A stretch of DNA of 6,298 bases, taken from positions 1-6,298 of the forward strand of contig CAMWWJ010000203.1 in assembly GCA_947177925.1 (NCBI GenBank), written 5' to 3'. The stretch is from an uncultured Lachnospiraceae bacterium (GTDB lineage Bacteria; Bacillota; Clostridia; Lachnospirales; Lachnospiraceae). Every line of letters begins with the position of its first letter. Within the stretch, counting starts at the first letter, position 1. The notes under the pieces are model-generated. The model saw only the letters and a list, made by a program, of their open reading frames with translations, was not told where the DNA came from and did no database searches. A program made the position numbers and the translations under genes. This document shows, piece after piece, positions 6,242 to 6,298 of this stretch.

Positions 6242-6298
6242 GCTTGAAGAAAGTGAGGAGAAAATAGTAGGAAAGAAAATAGCTGGCTTTTTCCATTC

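Noticed and set aside
4027..6267. Antisense frames opposite feoAB (4027-4395, 4535-4717, 4805-5173, 4990-5298, 5731-6054) and a plus frame at 5779-6267
   Set aside because: They are overlapped completely or almost completely by feoA and feoB, whose motifs are intact. The alternative translations resemble nothing known.
6242..6298. A small gene after feoB, such as a FeoB-associated Cys-rich membrane protein or FeoC
   Set aside because: GAGGAG near 6255 looks like a ribosome binding site, but no ATG, GTG or TTG start follows at a suitable distance before the window ends. GGAAAG with CTTTTTCC near the end is too loose to call a terminator.

Overview
The window looks chromosomal and comes from a low-to-mid GC Gram-positive anaerobe. 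A Clostridia member of the Lachnospiraceae type is the best guess. The reasons are strong AGGAG-type ribosome binding sites, extended -10 promoters (TGnTA), a Bacillus-style 7-1-7 Fur box, a short FeoB of 672 residues beside a 75-residue FeoA, and an orphan SGNH-type membrane-anchored protein of a kind I associate with gut Clostridia. The taxonomy is inference from protein style; there is no rRNA or other marker here.

Layout. (1) Positions 1-1604, minus strand: the first 534 codons of an ABC-F ribosome-associated ATPase (YdiF-like), whose C-terminus runs off the left edge. (2) 1605-1919: a 315-bp divergent intergenic region. It holds a good sigma-A promoter for the ABC-F gene, a GC-rich hairpin with a tandem 10-bp repeat in that gene's leader, an imperfect 19-bp-period direct repeat, and an extended -10 promoter for the rightward gene. 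(3) 1920-2951, plus strand: a membrane-anchored SGNH-hydrolase-like protein of unknown substrate. (4) 2952-3132: an AT-rich spacer with a clear promoter. (5) 3133-3909, plus strand: a protein with an N-terminal zinc ribbon, a possible PH-like middle, an Ala/Pro-rich linker and a C-terminal SHOCT motif, closed by a strong intrinsic terminator. (6) 3995-6241, plus strand: feoA-feoB, the ferrous iron importer, behind a perfect Fur operator. (7) 6242-6298: a short tail with no start codon or convincing terminator.

How the parts work together. Only feoA and feoB form an obvious functional unit: FeoB is the membrane iron transporter with a cytosolic G domain, and FeoA is its small SH3-like partner. 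Their start and stop codons abut, and one Fur site controls them. The ABC-F, SGNH and SHOCT genes appear to be independent units with their own promoters. I see no mobile element, CRISPR array, tRNA or rRNA. I found no wholly new system. The points most worth a second look are the compact terminator/promoter/Fur-operator stack before feoA, the attenuator-like ABC-F leader, the orphan SGNH protein, the zinc-ribbon/SHOCT protein, and a repeated HHHM motif in FeoB.
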